Source of the DNA: Eucommia ulmoides
Lineage: Eukaryota; Streptophyta; Magnoliopsida; Garryales; Eucommiaceae
Assembly: GCA_016647705.1 (NCBI GenBank)
Contig: CM028336.1
Span: 18,178,880 to 18,242,879, forward strand
Length of the DNA: 64,000 bases
Reading direction: 5' to 3'
Shown here: one piece after another, positions 51,701 through 56,383 of the stretch
Position numbering within the stretch: position 1 is the first letter of the stretch
How the letters are laid out: each line of letters begins with the position of its first letter
Translations under genes and position numbers: made by a program
The notes under the pieces: generated by a model
What the model was told of the DNA's origin: nothing
Databases searched by the model: none
The model's input: only the letters and a program-made list of their open reading frames with translations

Positions 51701-54368
51701 ATTTCATTTACAAGATTATAACAAAAGTAATACTAATAGATTAGCTCCTTTCTTGCGTAAGCTTATTTCTAACGAGTAGAGTGCTTCTGTAAGTGAAGGG
51801 ATATAAATACCAATATTCTATTTGCCCAAGAAATGGTTGACAGGATTCATCATACTAATCTGGGGGGTAATGTAATTATCAAACTAGATATGGTAAAGCA
51901 TATGATAGGTTAAAATGGTTGTGTCTCTTTAAAGAGCTTGGACAATTTGGGTTCTATGAACTTTTTATATACATGGTTTGGAGATGCATTTCTTCCACCA
52001 AGTTTTTTGTATTAATTAATGGTCAACCTCATGCGTATATTCAGTCTGCTTGAGGTTCAAGTTAATGGGATCCTTTATCCGCTGCCCTCTTTCTAATCTT
52101 CCCATTTTCAAGATTGTAAGAGCACAGGCTGGTTCAATATGTGTTTTGTATGGATATTGTTAGTACTGGTGTGGTGGAATTGAAGTATTGAACCATTCCT
52201 TGTAGACTTTTACTGATAGCACGCTTCAAGGATAGTTGTTATGACTCGTCAATAGTTATTGTTTGTTGTATTGGTTTCGTATGCTTGTTTCTTTTCCCCC
52301 AAGGAAACCTGGATGCATTGAGGGAATCTTTATCAATCATCAGAAAAAAAACAAACCTTGTCCCTCAAAACCAATAAATCAAATTAACCAACATCAAATT
52401 AACCAACAAAACAGTAACCCGACCAGTAAACTATGATCCATAAAACATCACTTCAATTAACAAATATTCCCGAAGAATCAAGCTTGAAAAGCTCTTTAAG
52501 CTTATGAGGAAGAGTATGAGGAAGAGAATCCCAATCAAAAAATTCAATCGCCCCATGGTCATGCCCAGTTTGCCAAGAAATCTGCAATGAAATGGAGTTC
52601 TCTGTATATATGCACAAAAGTAAATTCAACCTTTTTGAGTGCCTCAAATCCAATTCAAAATAGACCACAACCGCGCAGGAATTTTGCTCTTCTTTACCAA
52701 TCATGTCTACAAGTTTTGAAGAGTCCCCCTACACAACAATGTTTTGCAGCCTTTTCTAAACACACCAAGATAAACCAAAAGGTAATGCATACACCTCAGC
52801 CTACACATCAGAACAAATCGAAAAAGGAGTAGCTAAACCATACAACAACTTATCAGTATGATCTTTGATCAGCCCACCACCCCCTGCACATCAAGGATTA
52901 TTCCTAAAAGCACATTTGGTAATAAGCAACCACAGAAAAAAATGGGTTGGGTGGGGTGGGGTGTGGGTTGGCCATTTAATCACCAAAGGTTGCTTCTTTG
53001 TCCGTGTACAAGACTTTTAACCCGAAAATGTTCATAAGCAACTTGTCATTAATTGTACCAAAAGATGGAAACTGAGCATTAAGCATACTATGAACAGCAA
53101 TGAGTACACTACGAATAATATAAGGAACTTGAGGCCGAATTCCATTAAACAACCATCTGCATCTTTTTTTCTAAATGTCTGAACAAGTAACAACAACAAC
53201 AACAACATGATGTAAGCACTTGTCAAGATGAGACTTAGAAGCACCAGCCGACCAGTTGCTAATCAAACTCACAAATTAAAGTGGAAGTGCATGGTTTAAA
53301 CAATTTGAGTGCATGACATTCCGAAACCTTCCTAGCAATATCCCCAACAACATATGACTGAGGGACTCAGTTGGACTTGGAGGGTTATCTGAACGACAAA
53401 AAACATTTGGAAACTAAAGTGATTCCTCTAGACCGAACAACATTATCAATAGGCACACAATTGTTATAAGTTCTCCACATAAGAAACTGATATTTTCATG
53501 TGAATGCGTGTGTTCCAAAAATTACTTACCAAGGACACCTCTTGCTGAATCTGTCTGGTAAATTTTAAGCTTCAGCTGTGCAATCTCTTCAAGATTTCCT
53601 TATACAATCTCCTCATCCGAAATGTCACCTATTCATTCAGGGAAGGCCTAACCATATCATGAAGGTGCACCCATACTTAGATTTTTGTAGTCTGACTATG
53701 CAGTCCATCATCTTAAGGCTTGATCATATTGAGCACCACAGCCTACAACCTTCCAACAGATCTCCCCCTGAAGCTAAAGCCTCCTATATATTCATTTCCA
53801 GTACTCAGTGCGCCATGTAGGCTGATACCAGCGAGGTACACTTCTGATGCAAAACATTCTGCCATGTTGTTGAGTCTAGTATTGCTCTCAATATCAATAT
53901 CCTACTTACTCGAACCGTAATTAGGGTGATTGGTTTAAGTCCTACGGTTGTAACTCATCATGTTGTACCCACATATTCTTGTGTTTTCCCTTCTTTTTTT
54001 TTTGGCTGTCATTCCAGGAAGTAACCGTGAGGATGTTTACCTAGTTTGTCAATGTATATTTTGTGCTCTTTCCTCCATAAGCTTTTAGTTTGTTGAAGTC
54101 CAACGAATAGTTGGGTCATTGTCAATACTTCTTGGTTTCAGTCGCTCTCATATGCCTTAACTAAATGAGTTATTAACTGTTTGTCACTTTTGGAATCAGG
54201 TAGAATTGTTGAGTTGATAGAAGCTCTAGAAGCAATGGCGAGAGACAACCAGAAAATTCCATCAAGAGCCATGATTTTGAACAGAAAATATCGGACATTA
54301 GTTAGCTCATGGATTGAGCCCCTTCAGGAAGAAGCTGAACTTGGACATGAGATTGATTACATTGCCAG
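12401..54368 (+). CDS. PTAC3: PTAC3-like plastid transcription factor, N-terminal half (8 exons, 3' part outside window)
   Basis: Joining 12401-12787, 15517-15688, 15787-16004, 16624-16684, 22566-22638, 25018-25095, 38107-38264 and 54200-54368 gives 1316 nt without a stop (438 codons plus a split AG|). All seven joins are GT-AG and restore the frame. The product begins with a Ser/Thr/Arg-rich leader of about 65 residues, like a chloroplast transit peptide. Then come degenerate PPR-like helical repeats with family signatures such as [64 protein letters not shown] and [19 protein letters not shown] recognise these as PTAC3 (pTAC3), a component of the plastid transcriptionally active chromosome that supports the plastid-encoded RNA polymerase. 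The family is about 900 residues long, and its SAP DNA-binding domain and acidic C-terminus are missing here because the window ends. ATG 12401 is in good context (ACAATGGC). Family assignment is by motif memory, not by search. Confidence 0.88.
12788..13499 (+). other. Intron 1, proximal part without elements
   Basis: T-rich plant intron sequence. Reading through from exon 1 adds 35 codons with no homology. No element termini seen. Confidence 0.5.
13500..14519 (-). pseudogene. Ty3/gypsy gag remnant in PTAC3 intron 1
   Basis: Read on the minus strand from 14519, broken frames give [20 protein letters not shown], then the gag core hallmarks [10 protein letters not shown] and [13 protein letters not shown], then in other frames [23 protein letters not shown], and (about 13850-13790) [16 protein letters not shown]. 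These match the retrotransposon gag domain of plant Ty3/gypsy elements, in which a capsid-like helical region binds the RNA genome. Several frameshifts and stops are present. No protease or polymerase part follows, so it is a fragment. Confidence 0.7.
14608..15170. repeat. Two imperfect tandem copies of a 280-bp unit
   Basis: The units 14608-14887 and 14888-15170 share TATAATACAAGTA, CTCTAACCGAT, GCGTCAATATCC, CTTAATGATTG and CTATATTGATATA in the same order. It adjoins the gypsy gag and may be its 5' leader, duplicated. Confidence 0.7.
15517..15688 (+). CDS. PTAC3: PTAC3 exon 2
   Basis: The acceptor TTGCAG|ATG is at 15516 and the donor ATTG|GTATAG at 15689. It encodes a PPR-like repeat with [20 protein letters not shown] and [19 protein letters not shown]. 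The last base is the first of a Glu codon completed in exon 3. Confidence 0.9.
15787..16004 (+). CDS. PTAC3: PTAC3 exon 3
   Basis: The acceptor GGTCAG|AG is at 15786 and the donor CAG|GTAAGT at 16005. It encodes [20 protein letters not shown] and continues through [18 protein letters not shown]. The intron before it is only 98 bp, probably close to the ancestral size. Confidence 0.92.
16624..16684 (+). CDS. PTAC3: PTAC3 exon 4 (61 nt micro-exon)
   Basis: The acceptor GATATAG|GCT is at 16623 and the donor GAAG|GTGTGT at 16685. It encodes [20 protein letters not shown]. The final G joins AT of exon 5 to give Asp. Confidence 0.88.
16960..17164 (-). mobile_element. Possible tRNA-derived SINE fragment
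   Basis: On the minus strand TAGCACAATGGTAATG (about 17117-17102) resembles a pol III A box and GAGTTCAATTCTGG (about 17076-17063) a B box, at about the right spacing. No poly(A) or target duplication was confirmed. Confidence 0.3.
17165..17520 (-). mobile_element. 3' tail of a second copia family fused to the next element
   Basis: On the minus strand the fragment encodes [20 protein letters not shown] then [14 protein letters not shown], the C-terminal RNase H tail of another Ty1/copia family. A polypurine tract GCGGGGGAG and LTR-like sequence beginning TGTGGAATTTG (about 17395 downward) follow. It is joined without a gap to the reverse transcriptase of the element at 17521-20690. Confidence 0.65.
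17521..19834 (-). pseudogene. copia gag-pol remnant
   Basis: Minus-strand pieces in order: gag start with [10 protein letters not shown] (19834 downward) and CCHC knuckle [15 protein letters not shown] (about 19680-19635); protease vestige with [13 protein letters not shown]-pre-integrase with [15 protein letters not shown]; integrase with [16 protein letters not shown] (18536-18480) and [18 protein letters not shown] start with [20 protein letters not shown]. The standard Ty1/copia order gag-PR-IN-RT is kept. Frames break several times. Most of the gag capsid region is absent between ITDQGK and the Gly/Arg-rich stretch before the knuckle. Confidence 0.8.
20535..20690 (-). repeat. 5' LTR of the minus-strand copia
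   Basis: Reading on the minus strand it contains TTAGGGTTTCC, ATTATAAATAGG (TATA box) and ends CTTTAACA at 20535, directly followed by the primer-binding site. The outer end near 20690 is blurred by an AT run. Confidence 0.75.
21340..21997 (+). mobile_element. 3' end of a short-LTR copia: RNase H, PPT and LTR
   Basis: Broken frames carry the RNase H markers [33 protein letters not shown] and KYIRN. AGTTTGAGGGGAG is the polypurine tract (21845-21857). The 3' LTR is 21858-21997 with TGTTAAAATGG, TTATAAATAGAGGGAG and a CTTTAACA end. The gag, integrase and most of RT are missing. Confidence 0.75.
21998..22565 (+). other. End of PTAC3 intron 4, pyrimidine-rich
   Basis: A purine-rich block (GGGGAGGAGGGG, 22097-22108) is followed by a long CT-rich block (22190-22340). 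No element termini. The acceptor of exon 5 follows a T-rich tract. Confidence 0.5.
22566..22638 (+). CDS. PTAC3: PTAC3 exon 5 (73 nt)
   Basis: The acceptor GACAG|AT is at 22565 and the donor GATAG|GTGAAT at 22639. It encodes [20 protein letters not shown] and SYD, ending in a split Arg codon. It lies 5.9 kb from exon 4 across an intron filled with copia sequence. Confidence 0.9.
22639..23919 (+). other. PTAC3 intron 5, unassigned part
   Basis: No recognised gene or transposon ends. A short direct repeat GCTGTTTTTCCTTTGGGA occurs twice at about 23518-23552. Confidence 0.45.
23920..24945. mobile_element. Probable TIR transposon in PTAC3 intron 5
   Basis: Left TGTATCGCC...TGTACATTTACTGCC (about 23927-23957) is matched in inverse orientation by GCCGTACATTCAGT...GGCGGTACA (24903-24932). 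The interior has a C/T-rich and GC-richer block (24030-24330, 24590-24790) like the MULE-type elements upstream of the gene. No target duplication resolved and no transposase. Confidence 0.45.
25018..25095 (+). CDS. PTAC3: PTAC3 exon 6 (78 nt)
   Basis: The acceptor CCCAG|GGTACAA is at 25017 and the donor TATGC|GTAAGT at 25096. It encodes [15 protein letters not shown] then [10 protein letters not shown], ending in a split Ala codon. Confidence 0.92.
25096..26705 (+). other. PTAC3 intron 6, first part; dispersed-repeat-like DNA
   Basis: GCAAGTGTACGGGTCAAG and GTCGTATCCATATGGATTGG (about 25184-25245) resemble a motif common in plant dispersed repeats, which I cannot assign to a class. A GC-rich CCGCCG/GGCGGTGG stretch is at 26170-26330. 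No protein homology was recognised. Confidence 0.35.
27145..27870. mobile_element. hAT-like non-autonomous element nested in copia leader
   Basis: The ends are TTGTAAAAGGC and GCCTTTTACAA, perfect 11-bp inverted repeats. The flanks TGCCAATG (27137-27144) and TGCCAATC (27871-27878) are an 8-bp target duplication with one mismatch, as expected for hAT. The interior includes CGGGCTTATGC and GACAGGTCAAAACG stretches shared with 29745-30097. Confidence 0.75.
28247..28740 (+). pseudogene. copia gag remnant that keeps the capsid (UBN2) region
   Basis: After a start region with TNYLNCSK and GQGKY, broken frames read [20 protein letters not shown] (about 28400-28460), a clear copia gag capsid signature (weak W, then NSM/NSME). 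They continue with DTCTYLD and [17 protein letters not shown]. The complete sister elements lack this segment. Stops and frameshifts interrupt it. Confidence 0.65.
28745..29035 (-). pseudogene. Ty3/gypsy integrase core fragment
   Basis: On the minus strand from about 29035: QVAKGQS, then LPIPNAP, then [20 protein letters not shown] and [11 protein letters not shown], a stop, [20 protein letters not shown]. This is the D-containing first part of the chromovirus-type integrase catalytic core (the MDFV..LP / VDRFSKM motif). It is a short fragment with stops and lies tail-in to the copia gag. Confidence 0.75.
29036..29744. other. Unassigned intron DNA, possibly LTR
   Basis: On the minus strand there is leader-like sequence with TATCTGGGAATTTATTG and AGAGGGTATC, which could be LTR of another element. 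No termini found. Confidence 0.3.
29745..30097. repeat. Truncated second copy of the hAT-like element with internal duplication
   Basis: Shares AGATAACAAA, TATGGAAAATA, GGGCTTACGCCTCACC and GACAGGTCAAAACG with 27550-27865. A unit of about 112 bp starting TTTTTAAAATATCAAATATTC occurs twice in a row (about 29868-29978 and 29979-30091). Confidence 0.65.
30178..30695 (+). mobile_element. Gypsy-type LTR (518 bp), followed by a decayed PBS
   Basis: Starts TGTGACGTCCC and ends CCGTGACA. It has a TATA box in GGCCTATATAAGGGG (about 30467-30481) and a transcript-start-like AGTTCT stretch. Immediately downstream TTGCTATCACC resembles a degenerate initiator-tRNA primer-binding site. Matching short target duplications were not found. 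Confidence 0.55.
30704..31440 (-). pseudogene. Unrecognised coding-like remnant
   Basis: Three overlapping minus-strand frames carry well-composed peptide segments: [20 protein letters not shown] (about 31330), [40 protein letters not shown] and [12 protein letters not shown]. They follow each other with frame changes, as in a frameshifted or spliced coding sequence. I do not recognise the family. It could be a captured host gene fragment or a retrotransposon extra ORF next to the LTR at 30178. Confidence 0.3.
32488..32533 (+). repeat. T16 tract followed by a 30-nt G-rich run
   Basis: Sixteen T are followed by a nearly pure G run interrupted by two A. It occupies the place of the copia polypurine tract and could form a G-quadruplex. 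Confidence 0.9.
32539..33266. mobile_element. hAT-like non-autonomous element, 728 bp, perfect 8-bp TSD
   Basis: Ends TAGGGATGCCAC and GTGGCATCCCTA are perfect 12-bp inverted repeats, flanked by GGAGTGTT at 32531-32538 and again at 33267-33274. The interior is AT-rich and dominated by AACCAAAACC and GGTTTCGGTT words that are complementary between the two halves, so the element can fold back on itself. No transposase. Confidence 0.85.
33490..33614 (+). mobile_element. Poly(A)-tailed fragment, LINE-like 3' end
   Basis: C-homopolymer (about 33523-33536), then TTTATCAATAAAGCACTCC with a polyadenylation signal (AATAAA) and an A15 tail ending at 33614. It resembles the 3' tails of plant L1 elements. 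No coding part. Confidence 0.4.
33615..34346 (+). other. Intron 6 DNA, nothing recognised
   Basis: T-rich, with a T-homopolymer at about 34002-34028. No coding or terminal-repeat signal. Confidence 0.5.
34786..36630 (+). pseudogene. copia RT-RNase H remnant (family 2)
   Basis: RT begins at [20 protein letters not shown] (34819 onward) and shows [40 protein letters not shown] and the catalytic YVDDII (complete but in a shifted frame, about 35279). [15 protein letters not shown] leads to RNase H with [15 protein letters not shown] and [13 protein letters not shown]. The C-terminal tail (36540-36625) reads AADMFTKS...[10 protein letters not shown]. Several stops are present, and a foreign 400-bp segment interrupts RNase H. 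Confidence 0.85.
36080..36485 (+). other. Foreign segment inside copia RNase H
   Basis: The RNase H frame is lost after HIEVDI at about 36078 and resumes near GTGAGAAAGTCC at 36482. The intervening DNA is less AT-rich than its surroundings (GCCGGTGAGGACTAGCC at 36168-36184) and has the look of plant mitochondrial intergenic DNA. That origin is only a guess. Confidence 0.35.
37484..37585 (-). mobile_element. tRNA-derived SINE, minus strand, with 15-bp TSD
   Basis: On the minus strand TGGGCTAGTGGTAAGAC (A-box-like) and GGGGATCGAATCTC (B-box-like) are followed by a poly(A) tail (T run 37482-37503 on the + strand). CTAATCCTAGCAATT flanks it at 37469-37483 and 37586-37600. A short, typical plant SINE of about 100 bp plus tail. 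Confidence 0.8.
38107..38264 (+). CDS. PTAC3: PTAC3 exon 7 (158 nt)
   Basis: The acceptor ATACAG|GTTG is at 38106 and the donor GAAG|GTATGG at 38265. It encodes [20 protein letters not shown] and, downstream, [14 protein letters not shown]. Exon 6 is 13.0 kb away and exon 8 is 15.9 kb away. Confidence 0.92.
38265..40358 (+). other. PTAC3 intron 7, first part; unassigned repeat debris
   Basis: No recognised coding sequence. The segment at 39590-39760, with CATTCGAACAGTTGCC and GAGCGGATGATCAAGCCATT, resembles LTR/leader DNA of large retrotransposons, and 46140-46260 has a similar style. Short palindromic AATCACAAATCACTTGTGATT is at 39461-39481. Confidence 0.35.
40359..40499 (+). repeat. 5' LTR of copia 40359-44820
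   Basis: 141 bp with TG start, TATA box ATTATAAATAGAGG and a decayed end (TTAATA instead of TTAACA). Confidence 0.85.
41125..44672 (+). pseudogene. copia gag-pol, multiply interrupted
   Basis: Order is gag, PR, IN, RT, RNase H. Gag starts at 41125 ([13 protein letters not shown]) with [10 protein letters not shown] and a decayed zinc knuckle ([15 protein letters not shown], two Cys lost). Protease has [13 protein letters not shown]-pre-integrase [12 protein letters not shown] begins near 41956. Integrase has [15 protein letters not shown] and [12 protein letters not shown]. The RT frame from 43276 has [20 protein letters not shown] and [18 protein letters not shown], and further on YVDDIVIT. 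RNase H has [16 protein letters not shown] and SAESEYRAM. Stops at 41830, 43267 and elsewhere plus several frameshifts make it dead. Most of the gag capsid is absent. Confidence 0.88.
44681..44820 (+). repeat. 3' LTR of copia 40359-44820
   Basis: 140 bp, TGTTAAAAGGG to CTTTAACA. Differs from the 5' LTR by a dozen or so substitutions, so it is an old insertion. Confidence 0.88.
45100..45900 (-). pseudogene. Remnant resembling the 'putative plant transposon protein' domain
   Basis: On the minus strand [17 protein letters not shown] (about 45838) is followed by [20 protein letters not shown] and [14 protein letters not shown] (45755-45640). Further down is [17 protein letters not shown] (45339), in broken frames. 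The order (E-F-Y-x-x-L, then a V/L-R-G-K-x-I-x-x-x-P motif) matches the uncharacterised plant-specific domain often found in gypsy-associated ORFs. Assignment is by motif memory. Confidence 0.4.
46518..47910 (-). mobile_element. Short-LTR copia 3' half, minus strand (left arm of inverted pair)
   Basis: LTR 46518-46673 (minus strand TGTTGGAGGGTATTT to CTTCAACA), polypurine tract, RNase H ([20 protein letters not shown], 47150-47090; [13 protein letters not shown]) and RT ([14 protein letters not shown] near 47625; [14 protein letters not shown]). The frame decays upstream to LVCQLKK and a TFRLPLN motif at about 47909, where it stops abruptly. Confidence 0.8.
47930..49347 (+). mobile_element. 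Short-LTR copia 3' half, plus strand (right arm of inverted pair)
   Basis: Begins within RT at [20 protein letters not shown] (47936), then [20 protein letters not shown], a decayed YVDDVV (about 48257) and RNase H with [12 protein letters not shown]. Then come polypurine tract GCTTGAGGGGGAG and LTR 49214-49347. It starts at almost the same RT position as the minus-strand copy at its left. Confidence 0.8.
49348..50336 (+). mobile_element. Third copia 3' fragment (RT tail, RNase H, LTR)
   Basis: Follows directly on the previous LTR with [10 protein letters not shown] (RT tail). Then RNase H has [37 protein letters not shown] and [18 protein letters not shown]. Polypurine tract GCTTGAAGGGGAG and LTR 50203-50336 (TGTTGGAGGAT, TTATAAATAGAGGGAG, TTTCAACA) follow. 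Internal 115-bp duplication at 49677-49906. Confidence 0.78.
49677..49906 (+). repeat. 115-bp tandem duplication inside RNase H
   Basis: Two adjacent copies of the segment from TTAAGTAATGTAGCG to TGAATTGATCTTGT, identical over at least 105 bp (period 115). It is much younger than the element carrying it. Confidence 0.95.
50337..50900 (+). other. Intron 7 DNA with a 73-bp duplication
   Basis: GTCTTCCAAGTCAAAGAATT and the following 30 bases occur at 50365 and again at 50438 (period 73). No protein family recognised. Confidence 0.5.
51180..52310 (+). pseudogene. L1-type LINE reverse transcriptase fragment with internal triplication
   Basis: Frames in order give [19 protein letters not shown] (about 51186; the PGPDG motif that opens plant L1 RT) and [20 protein letters not shown] (third copy, about 51620-51680). 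FIYKIITKV follows, then [19 protein letters not shown] (51884 onward), [19 protein letters not shown] and a decayed QGDPLS site ([11 protein letters not shown]). Non-LTR RT copies RNA at a nicked target. The YxDD and later domains are lost. Many stops. Confidence 0.75.
51211..51690 (+). repeat. Three tandem 160-bp units within the LINE RT
   Basis: Units start at 51211, 51371 and 51532 with ATTTCTTTAAAAGC and end at CTGATATGAGACCC. They differ by a handful of substitutions and T-run lengths. The junctions lie at a short ATTTCTTTA repeat. Confidence 0.92.
52330..53560 (-). pseudogene. L1-type LINE 3' part: RVT zinc-finger region and RNase H
   Basis: Minus strand: [13 protein letters not shown] and [10 protein letters not shown] (about 53480-53400) are the zf-RVT region. 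AEVYALP near 52795 and [20 protein letters not shown] (about 52630-52570) are the RNase H core and its C-terminal helix, followed by [20 protein letters not shown] to the end. It faces the plus-strand LINE fragment tail to tail. Frameshifts and stops throughout. Confidence 0.7.
53561..54199 (+). other. End of PTAC3 intron 7
   Basis: Mixed-composition intron DNA ending in the acceptor of exon 8. Short open frames here have no homology. Confidence 0.5.
54200..54368 (+). CDS. PTAC3: PTAC3 exon 8 (169 nt, last exon in window)
   Basis: The acceptor AATCAG|GTAG is at 54199 and the donor GCCAG|GTCAGC at 54369. It encodes [18 protein letters not shown] and continues to [20 protein letters not shown]. 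The final AG needs a following G for Arg, and in the family the next exon starts with an aromatic residue and an EEGG motif. No such exon was found between 54369 and 64000. Confidence 0.92.
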
Positions 54369-54929
54369 GTCAGCGCTATTCATTACATCTTTTTGTAGTA
54401 AGAGTCCCGTTCATTTCATTGTTTTGCTTCCGAGTAGATTATATAACTTTCACGGTCTTAACCTGTTTTGACTTTTAGTTGCTGTTTTTAAGTTTTACCA
54501 ACATTTTTTGCCTTTCAAAACTGAATTTGTTCTCTTTGTATTTCTCTTCTACTTGGTGCATCAAACACCAGTATACTTCTTTTTGAGTGCATATCTTTTT
54601 CATTCTTTTTGGTCAATTTATTTAGAAAGAGCTGTTCATTTCATTGTTCTTTTTTGCCTTTTCCAATAGGGTAAATGACTGGCATTATTTTAATTTTTGT
54701 CAGTTAATTATTTCATGCAAGTTTTCCACACAACTATTTTCACTTATTTTTTTCGTTTCTTCTTGTAATTTTCATTACTGTCTTTAGTACATCAATATAT
54801 CACTCCCTCAAAATGATCCAAATTTTCCTTTATGAACTTTTTGTTACACATTGTCCTATTTCTGTTTCCAACTTCTCATTTCTTTTTCTGAATGTCCTAT
54901 TTCTAAAGTCATATTTTAACCTTTTTTTT

Positions 54930-55400
54930 AAGGCATCCTCGGCCGAGTGCTGGAAACTTTATTAAAATTCAAAACTATGTTGCCAGTGGGATATACCTGA
55001 CTGGTAGAAAGAATACAAAGTGAGGGGGACTTAACCTCCGAAAAAGTATAATGAATAATGAATAATAGATGGAGAGAATCACTACAGCCTAAAATAACCT
55101 ATACCAGTAACATCTAATATAATAATTCCACCAAGTCTTCTGGGAACTAAAGCCAAATCATACCACTTTTGACTGTTCACAACACAAGCCCAGTTGGAAA
55201 CAAAGTCAGCAGCAACGTTCACTTCACGGAAAACATGCAAGAGCAATACATTTGTATGACTAGTTATTTTTTGAAGCTCAAGAAGTTTTGTTTAACAAAG
55301 TCAGCAGGAACGTTCACTTCACGGAAAACATGCAAGAGCAATACATTTGTATGACTAGTTATTTTTTGAAGCTCAAGAAGTTTTGTTTTAATCCTCTGCG
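54930..55400 (-). pseudogene. L1-type LINE RNase H C-terminus and 3' UTR
   Basis: The minus strand reads LLELQKITSHTNVLLLHVFR, EVNVAADFVSNWA (55265-55180), the usual end of plant L1 RNase H, followed by a stop-rich 3' UTR down to a TTTAATAAAG signal near 54958. A 95-bp direct duplication lies in it. Confidence 0.7.
55199..55388. repeat. 95-bp tandem duplication
   Basis: AACAAAGTCAGCAGCAACGT and what follows to AAGAAGTTTTGTTT is repeated at 55199 and 55294 with one substitution, inside the LINE RNase H fragment. Confidence 0.95.
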
Positions 55401-55430
55401 GATTTTACACTTATTGTGTACAATGGCAAC

Positions 55431-55587
55431 TGTTAAAAGGGTATTTCTGTCTTTCCTGTATTATTTAGGGTTTCGAGTACGATTTAGGGTTTGCTGTATT
55501 ATTTCTTCGTTTTCTATATAAATAGAGGGATAGGCTCCACAATGGATTAAGCCTTCTCGTTCTTTTCATCACCCTTTAACTTTAACA
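55431..55587 (+). repeat. 5' LTR of copia 55431-60132
   Basis: Contains ATTTAGGGTTT repeats and the TATA box CTATATAAATAGAGGGA (about 55516-55532). Confidence 0.93.
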
Positions 55588-56383
55588 TGATATCCAGAGC
55601 TGGTTATGGGAGATTGATTTTATAGATCTGTTCAAATCATTTTTTTTCCTCCCTTCTTCTCTTTTTTGCCTACTGTTCATACGAAAACAAAAAAAAAAAA
55701 AAAAAAAAAAAAAAAAGGAAAAAAAGGTTGAAACCCTAACAGCCCACAAACCCTCGCCACCGCCGCTCAACATACTCAGATTTGCACCTCGCCGCCATCG
55801 CCCAAGCTATTCCGAGCCTCGCCGACCGTCGCCCAGGCCATTCCAAGCTGCTATCGTCGTCGATCCCACCTCTCCCAGTCACCGCAACCCTGGCACGCAG
55901 TTCACAGACCTCGCTGACCATCATCAGCACTTCGTCACCATTCGTTGACCCTAGCCAGACCTTCACCGACCTTCGCCGGACCTTCCCTGGCCGTCGATTG
56001 CTCTGTCTTCAGACTCAGGGACTTCGCTTCTGTATTGAGTTGATGATTTGGTTCAGGTTTTGCTTCGGATTGTCCATGGCTGTTGTTGTTGTTGTCGATT
56101 TGGTAGGAGAAGCGCCGTTCGTTTGAGAAGTAAGCATACCGTTGCCACCGCTACCAGCTGCTGCGTTTTGTTGAGCTCCTATAGTCGCCTAATGGTTTTG
56201 TTCGTGAGTTCGTTCGTTTTTCCAGCTTTGCAACAGTATTTTGGACCAAATCTAATGTCCCGGATGTTCGTGAGTATTGTTTTGCTTATACTGGTCTTCA
56301 TTTAAGCCTCACAGTTGTTTGTGTTGTTGGTTTATTTCCCTTGACAAGTTGTTTTGTATTTGTTGTTGTATTGGCGGGAACTA

